This document shows, piece after piece, positions 14,073 to 17,708 of a stretch of DNA of 17,708 nucleotides. Source of the stretch: CALKCV01 sp964609515 (GTDB lineage: Bacteria > Cyanobacteriota > Cyanobacteriia > Cyanobacteriales > Microcoleaceae); NCBI GenBank assembly GCA_964609515.1, contig CAZSTZ010000135.1, positions 1 to 17,708 on the forward strand, in the 5' to 3' direction. The notes beneath the pieces are model-generated. The model was not told the origin of the DNA. It searched no databases and was given only the letters and a program-made list of their open reading frames with translations. The translations under genes were made by a program, and so were the position numbers. Positions within the stretch are counted from its first letter, which is position 1. Every line of letters begins with the position of its first letter.

Positions 14073-14080
14073 ATGCGCAT

Positions 14081-14142
14081 CGTGGAACAGGCAAGATGCC
14101 TGTTCTACGGTTATGACAACAATTCCCTATTCTTTATTCCCA
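14081..14142. repeat. AACAGGCA/TGCCTGTT palindrome followed by a degenerate heptamer array
   Basis: CGTG-GAACAGGCA-aga-TGCCTGTTC-TACGG (14081-14110) is the third copy of the family seen at 5131 and 12878, with a 9-bp stem. It starts nine bases after the TerB-like gene's stop codon. Next come three imperfect 7-bp units ATTCCCT, ATTCTTT, ATTCCCA (14122-14142), of the same type as the ATTCCCC array at 2323-2350, ending just before the next start. Confidence 0.75.
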
Positions 14143-14149
14143 ATAGCTT

Positions 14150-14839
14150 ATGATAGTTCAAACTCAGTTAAAACCAACTAAAACTATGCCACCTTTGGAA
14201 AGTGGCGATAAACTTACCCGCGTAGAATTTGAGCGTCGCTACCAGGCGACACCTAACGTTAAAAAAGCTGAATTAATCGAAGGAATTGTTTATATGGCAT
14301 CACCTTTACGAGTACAACACGGAGAACCTCATGCCAATCTTATGACTGCGTTAGGAGTTTATAAAGCAGCGACTCCAGGATTAATGTTGCTTGATAATGC
14401 TACGGTTATTTTGGATGCCGATAACGAAGTTCAACCGGATGCTTTATTAAGAATTGAAGCGGGAGGGCAATCTATTATTAATGAGGACAATTATATCGAA
14501 GGGGTGCCGGAATTAATTGTAGAAATTGCTGCCTCAACTGCTTCTTACGATACGCACGCTAAAAAAAATGTTTATCGTCGTAGTGGAGTTAAAGAATATT
14601 TAGTCTGGCGGGTTTACGATCGCGACTTTGACTGGTTTCGCTGGCAAGAGGGGGAGTATATTAAAATAGAACCAGAAGCAGATGGGATTATTCGCAGCGC
14701 AGTTTTCCCGGGTTTGTGGTTGGATAAGTCGGCGTTATTGGCAGGGGATTTAGCTAAAGTTTTAGAAGTGGTGGGGCAGGGGTTATCTTGTTCGGAACAT
14801 CAGAGTTTTGTGGAGGGTTTTGCGGCAAATGACTCATAA
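14150..14839 (+). CDS. Uma2-family (DUF820) PD-(D/E)XK endonuclease-like protein
   Basis: A 229-residue member of the Uma2 family, which is hugely expanded in cyanobacteria and has a restriction-endonuclease-like fold. The expected elements occur in order: ELIEGIVYMASP (41-52); EVQPDALLRI (93-102) with the PD of the active site (D97); ELIVEIAAST (121-130) with the acidic/hydrophobic strand (E125); then YDTHAKKNVYRRSGVKEYLV (133-152) with the likely catalytic lysine (K138 or K139). All key residues seem present, so it may be an active nuclease. The biological role of the family is unclear; defence and mobile-element functions have been proposed. The C-terminal tail (about 195-229) extends past the core fold and its last 11 bp overlap the next gene, suggesting translational coupling. 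Confidence 0.88.
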   Translation: MIVQTQLKPTKTMPPLESGDKLTRVEFERRYQATPNVKKAELIEGIVYMASPLRVQHGEPHANLMTALGVYKAATPGLMLLDNATVILDADNEVQPDALLRIEAGGQSIINEDNYIEGVPELIVEIAASTASYDTHAKKNVYRRSGVKEYLVWRVYDRDFDWFRWQEGEYIKIEPEADGIIRSAVFPGLWLDKSALLAGDLAKVLEVVGQGLSCSEHQSFVEGFAANDS

Positions 14840-15254
14840 CGAAGCGCCCTGGAAAAATACGCCGAATAAAGGAATAATTGAAAGCGATCGCCTGAAAAAT
14901 TATTTCAAGGAATGGTTGAAGAATAATCCAGATAAAATCACAATTGTTTCGCCCTCAAAAAAGCAATCGATAGTCGAACAATTTGAAGCCCTAGCTTCGC
15001 AATGGTACGATGAAACAGGTGGTTCGTCATTTATTGTTGAAAAAACGAGCCATCCAGCATATCAAAAAATAATCGATATGGGACCGCCAGTAGTACCTTT
15101 GCTATTGCGAGAACTCGAAAGAAATCCCGCTCTTTGGTTCGAGGCGCTAAGAACTATTACAGGTGCTAATCCTGTCGAACCAGAACAACGCGGACGGATA
15201 AAACAAATGGCGGTTAGTTGGTTAAAATGGGGTCGAGAACATGGTTATAAATAA
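14829..15254 (+). CDS. Conserved hypothetical protein overlapping the Uma2 gene
   Basis: A 141-residue protein that I do not recognise by function. I chose the ATG at 14829, which overlaps the Uma2 gene by 11 bp and has GGAGG at 14812-14816, inside the Uma2 coding sequence, about 12 nt upstream. An in-frame TTG at 14808 would add seven residues. The first 40 residues are charged and probably variable. The conserved-looking part contains IVEQFEALASQWYDETGG, then MGPPVVPLLLRELER, ALWFEALRTITGANPVEP and a C-terminal MAVSWLKWGREHGY. That arrangement recalls small single-domain proteins common in cyanobacterial accessory regions. It is soluble with no signal peptide. Overlap with a nuclease-like gene suggests a shared transcript and possibly a shared job, but no toxin-antitoxin assignment is supported. 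Confidence 0.7.
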   Translation: MTHNEAPWKNTPNKGIIESDRLKNYFKEWLKNNPDKITIVSPSKKQSIVEQFEALASQWYDETGGSSFIVEKTSHPAYQKIIDMGPPVVPLLLRELERNPALWFEALRTITGANPVEPEQRGRIKQMAVSWLKWGREHGYK

Positions 15255-15270
15255 AGTTAAACGCGGGGTG

Positions 15271-15338
15271 GGGGCAAAGCATTCGGACATCAAAGTTAAC
15301 GCTTTTTACCACAATTTATCGCCCGAATGCTTTGCCCC
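15271..15338. repeat. 68-bp MITE-like element with 16-bp inverted termini
   Basis: GGGGCAAAGCATTCGG (15271-15286) and its exact reverse complement CCGAATGCTTTGCCCC (15323-15338) enclose 36 bp. The element has no coding capacity and lies in the 153-bp spacer between the hypothetical gene and obg. It could fold as a long-loop hairpin and end transcription of the upstream pair. It resembles the small non-autonomous palindromes frequent in cyanobacterial genomes; no target-site duplication is obvious. Confidence 0.8.
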
Positions 15339-15407
15339 TACAGTTCTTTTTACACAACTCGTTCAGTTTTTGAAACTAACAAACTCACAACCTAAAATCA
15401 AACTAAT

Positions 15408-16418
15408 ATGCAATTTATAGACAGGGCAGAAATAGAAGTCGAAGCGGGTAAAGGTGGCGATGGTATCGTTGCCTTTCGTCGGGAAAAATATGTGCCGGCG
15501 GGGGGTCCTGCGGGCGGTAATGGCGGCAGGGGCGGTTCGGTAATTTTGTTGGCCGAGGAAAACCTCCAAACGCTGCTGGATTTTAAATATAATCGCCTTT
15601 TTAAGGGGGAAGATGGCAAGCGGGGGGGACCGAAAAATATGACTGGGGCTTCGGGGAGCGATCGCGTCATTAAAGTTCCCTGCGGCACGATGGTATACGA
15701 TGCGGAAACGGGAGAACTTATCGGAGATTTAGTAAAAACGGGGGATACTCTCCGCGTTGCTAAGGGCGGTAAAGGTGGCTTGGGAAATCGACATTTTCTC
15801 AGCAACAGCAACCGCGCCCCAGAATATGCTTTACCCGGGTTGGAAGGGGAAAGAAAAAGTCTGCTTTTGGAATTAAAGCTATTAGCTGAAGTCGGCATTA
15901 TCGGTTTGCCAAATGCGGGAAAATCGACTTTAATTTCTGCTTTATCGGCGGCGAAACCGAAGATAGCAGATTATCCTTTTACGACTTTAATTCCTAATTT
16001 AGGAGTTGTTAGAAAACCTACTGGAGATGGTACGGTTTTTGCTGACATTCCGGGATTAATTGAAGGGGCTTCGATGGGGGCCGGTTTGGGGCACGAATTT
16101 TTACGACATATCGAACGTACTCGGTTGTTGCTGCATTTAATCGATGTTACGGATGCGGATCCGGTTGAAAATTATCGGACGATTCAAAACGAGTTGGATG
16201 CTTACGGGCACGATTTGGCGGAAAAACCGCAAATTTTGGCTTTAAATAAGGTGGATGCGGTGGATTTGGAAAGCGGGGAAATGCAGGATTTGATAAGGAA
16301 ATTTAAGGAGATATTTGCGGGGGAAATGTTTTTAATTTCGGCTGTTGCGAGGGTGGGTTTGGATGAATTGATGGGGGTGGTTTGGGAGAAGTTGGATAAC
16401 TTAGAAGTTGTTGCGTAG
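15408..16418 (+). CDS. obg: Obg/CgtA GTPase
   Basis: A conserved essential GTPase involved in 50S ribosome maturation and stress responses. The glycine-rich Obg fold occupies residues 1-158 (for example EAGKGGDGIVAFRREKYVP at 12-30 and GGKGGLGNRHF at 120-130). The G domain follows with P-loop GLPNAGKS (166-173), switch I threonines in PFTTLIPN (190-197), G3 DIPG (213-216), G4 NKVD (280-283) and G5 SA (311-312). The protein ends at residue 336 right after the G domain, so it lacks the variable OCT domain; this short form is usual in cyanobacteria. The ATG at 15408 begins the conserved MQFIDRAEIEV sequence, although no clear Shine-Dalgarno sequence is visible. Two tandem palindromic repeats start eight bases after the stop codon. 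Confidence 0.97.
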   Translation: MQFIDRAEIEVEAGKGGDGIVAFRREKYVPAGGPAGGNGGRGGSVILLAEENLQTLLDFKYNRLFKGEDGKRGGPKNMTGASGSDRVIKVPCGTMVYDAETGELIGDLVKTGDTLRVAKGGKGGLGNRHFLSNSNRAPEYALPGLEGERKSLLLELKLLAEVGIIGLPNAGKSTLISALSAAKPKIADYPFTTLIPNLGVVRKPTGDGTVFADIPGLIEGASMGAGLGHEFLRHIERTRLLLHLIDVTDADPVENYRTIQNELDAYGHDLAEKPQILALNKVDAVDLESGEMQDLIRKFKEIFAGEMFLISAVARVGLDELMGVVWEKLDNLEVVA

Positions 16419-16426
16419 CGATGTTT

Positions 16427-16512
16427 AAGAAACCCGGTTTTGCCGAAATTACCGGGTTTCTGGGAAGGGAATTAAGAAACCGGGTTTTGCCGAAATTACC
16501 GGGTTTCTGGGA
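16427..16512. repeat. Two tandem AGAAACC...GGTTTCT palindromes after obg
   Basis: Two 39-bp copies (16427-16465 and 16474-16512), 47 bp apart, differing by a single C/G change in the left arm. Each has an 11-bp stem (AGAAACCCGGT or AGAAACCGGGT with ACCGGGTTTCT) and the loop TTTGCCGAAATT. The loop differs from the 3-nt loop copies, so this is a subfamily. They may terminate the obg transcript. Confidence 0.88.
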
Positions 16513-16584
16513 GGATGGTAGAAACTTAAAAAAAAATCAACAAAAATTCACATAAATTAACACAAATTTTTCAAATTTCCGGGC

Positions 16585-16590
16585 TATAAT
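16585..16590 (+). promoter_or_regulatory. Candidate -10 box for the exoprotein gene
   Basis: A consensus TATAAT lies 43 bp before the start codon, in an otherwise AT-rich stretch after the tandem palindromes. No good -35 hexamer is found at 16-18 bp, so the call is tentative. Confidence 0.4.
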
Positions 16591-16633
16591 TGAGACTTAT
16601 GATAATTCTCTTTGATTAACCCGGAGTTTGACT

Positions 16634-17708
16634 ATGGCTCGGAAAAGTGCTGTAAAAGACTGTTCTCGGTTATTAGCCCTAATTTGCGTCTTACTGCCAG
16701 TAGGGGCGGAAGGGGCGATCGCTCAAAACATAACCCCGGCCAACGACGGCACCAACACCGTTATTAACAACCAGGGCCAACGTTTCGACATCACCGGCGG
16801 GACCGCCAGCGGCAACGGGGCCAACCTTTTCCACAGTTTTGAGCAATTTAACCTAAACGCGGGTCAAACGGCCAACTTCGTCTCTGCCCCAAGCATCCAC
16901 AACATTCTGGGGCGAGTCACCGGCGGCAATGCTTCTATTATTAACGGGTTAATTCAAGTTACGGGGGGCAACTCTAATCTCTATTTAATGAACCCTGCCG
17001 GGGTCATTTTCGGGCCCAACGCAAGGTTAAACGTTCCGGCCTCCTTCAGCGTGACCGCCGCCACGGGTATTGGTTTTGGTAATAATTGGTTTTATGCTAT
17101 CGGTACTAACGATTATCAGAATTTGGTCGGAACTCCGAACCGATACAGATTTGATGTAGCACAGCCGGGGGCGATTGTTAATACAGGTAATTTAGAACTA
17201 TCGCCGGGTCAAGATTTAACTCTGACTGGTGGAACAGTTATTAATACCGGAAAGCTGTCAACTCCTGGAGGTAACGTTACTATTGCTGCGGTGGAGGGGG
17301 GCGATGTAGTTCGTATCTCCCAAACGGGGCATTTGTTGAATTTGGAGGTATCGAACTTCGGGGGAAGCCAAGAGGAGATTACGCCGTTATCGCTGCCGGG
17401 TTTGCTGACAGAAGGGAATTTTAACTCCCACGCTACGGGGTTGACGGTTAACGAAAATGGAGAGGTCGTGTTAACTGGGGGCTCTAGAAACCAGGTTTCT
17501 CAAAGAAACCTGGTTTCTGGGGAGGTCGTTCTATCTAGAAACCAGGTTTCTCAAAGAAACCTGGTTTCTGGGGGAGGAGAAAGAAACCGGGTTTCTGGGG
17601 AACCAGGAACAGCCATAACCTCCGGTAACATCGACACATCCAGCAGCGACGTCGGCGGGGAAATTAATATTTTAGGTTCGCGAGTCGGCATCCTCGATGC
17701 TAATATTA
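16634..17708 (+). CDS. Two-partner-secretion exoprotein, filamentous haemagglutinin N-terminal domain (3' end outside window)
   Basis: The reading frame is open from the ATG at 16634 (CCGGAG at 16621-16626) to the window end, 358 complete codons. A signal peptide (RLLALICVLLPVGAEGAIAQ, 12-31, probable cleavage near A30) precedes a TPS secretion domain. Diagnostic pieces are ANDGTNTVINNQGQRFDITGG (starting near 35), GANLFHSFEQFNL (about 60-72), and LYLMNPAGVIFGPNARLNVP (117-136) with the NPxG motif. These domains start a right-handed beta-helix and are exported through a dedicated TpsB outer-membrane barrel, which is not in the window. The product would be a secreted or surface adhesin. Residues 284-322 are encoded by in-frame palindromic repeats (SRNQVSQRNLVSG twice, then ERNRVSG). 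After them the normal Gly/Asn-rich helix pattern resumes (GNIDTSSSDVGGEINILGSR). No frameshift is seen. Confidence 0.9.
   Translation, partial: MARKSAVKDCSRLLALICVLLPVGAEGAIAQNITPANDGTNTVINNQGQRFDITGGTASGNGANLFHSFEQFNLNAGQTANFVSAPSIHNILGRVTGGNASIINGLIQVTGGNSNLYLMNPAGVIFGPNARLNVPASFSVTAATGIGFGNNWFYAIGTNDYQNLVGTPNRYRFDVAQPGAIVNTGNLELSPGQDLTLTGGTVINTGKLSTPGGNVTIAAVEGGDVVRISQTGHLLNLEVSNFGGSQEEITPLSLPGLLTEGNFNSHATGLTVNENGEVVLTGGSRNQVSQRNLVSGEVVLSRNQVSQRNLVSGGGERNRVSGEPGTAITSGNIDTSSSDVGGEINILGSRVGILDANI
17463..17600 (+). repeat. In-frame palindromic repeats inside the exoprotein gene
   Basis: Two full copies (arms 17486-17500/17504-17518 and 17537-17551/17555-17569, loop CAA) are spaced by exactly 51 bp. 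Each has a perfect 15-bp stem whose arms AGAAACCAGGTTTCT and AGAAACCTGGTTTCT are themselves palindromic around one base. A half copy AGAAACCGGGTTTCT lies at 17582-17596. The duplicated unit also includes the preceding GGTCGT-containing stretch (17463 on). All are translated within the exoprotein frame. Confidence 0.92.

Noticed and set aside
14150..15254. Toxin-antitoxin module
   Set aside because: The overlap fits, but neither protein matches a known toxin or antitoxin family and the Uma2 protein is larger than typical toxins.
16427..17600. CRISPR array from the regularly repeated AGAAACC...GGTTTCT units
   Set aside because: Units are perfect hairpins with tiny or no spacers, dispersed singly elsewhere, and translated in frame; there are no unique spacers of constant length and no cas genes.

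Overview
The window looks like a piece of a filamentous cyanobacterial chromosome, probably of the Oscillatoria/Microcoleus kind, though the genus cannot be fixed from sequence alone. The reasons are: at least fifteen full HIP1 octamers (GCGATCGC) spread through coding DNA; a Ycf65/PSRP-3 plastid-type ribosomal protein; a TPR protein with a secretion signal; a Uma2-family nuclease; a Mo_nitro_C-domain protein; heptameric tandem repeats in the spacers; and several families of dispersed palindromes. No rRNA, tRNA, CRISPR array, transposase or prophage gene was recognised.

Region 1 (about 59-6705, + strand) is a phosphonate locus: PEP mutase, phosphonopyruvate decarboxylase, a DMT-family transporter, 2-aminoethylphosphonate (AEP) transaminase, a LicC/PntC-type cytidylyltransferase, a SAM methyltransferase and a LicD/fukutin-like transferase. 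The first two enzymes plus the transaminase make AEP from PEP. The cytidylyltransferase would activate it as CMP-AEP, and the LicD-like protein would place it on a glycan. The layout parallels the phosphocholine lic1 locus (licB transporter, licC cytidylyltransferase, licD transferase), with de novo AEP synthesis replacing choline uptake and phosphorylation. The LicD-like protein contains a second, degenerate copy of its own catalytic half. OmpR/PhoB-type direct repeats lie upstream of the first gene.

Region 2 (6774-10048, - strand) is a MacB-type permease and a long-hairpin membrane-fusion protein. Both arms of the adaptor hairpin are built from exact 26-residue (78-bp) repeats. No ATPase gene is present beside them. 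A 323-bp spacer with two palindromic repeats separates this unit from a divergent exported TPR protein.

Region 3 (11403-15254) holds housekeeping and lineage-specific genes: PSRP-3/Ycf65, a methyltransferase with an unrecognised N-terminal domain, a four-helix SMR-like transporter (- strand), a TerB-like/Mo_nitro_C protein, and an overlapping pair of a Uma2 nuclease and a small conserved hypothetical protein. Spacers here carry heptamer arrays and copies of two palindromic repeat families.

Region 4 (15408-17708) holds the Obg GTPase, a tandem pair of palindromes, and the 5' part of a two-partner-secretion (filamentous haemagglutinin N-terminal domain) exoprotein that runs off the window. Inside this gene two and a half copies of the same palindrome family are inserted in frame, spaced by 51 bp. 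The core palindrome has no stop codon in any of the six frames, so it resembles a protein-coding-tolerant palindromic element of the Rickettsia RPE kind.
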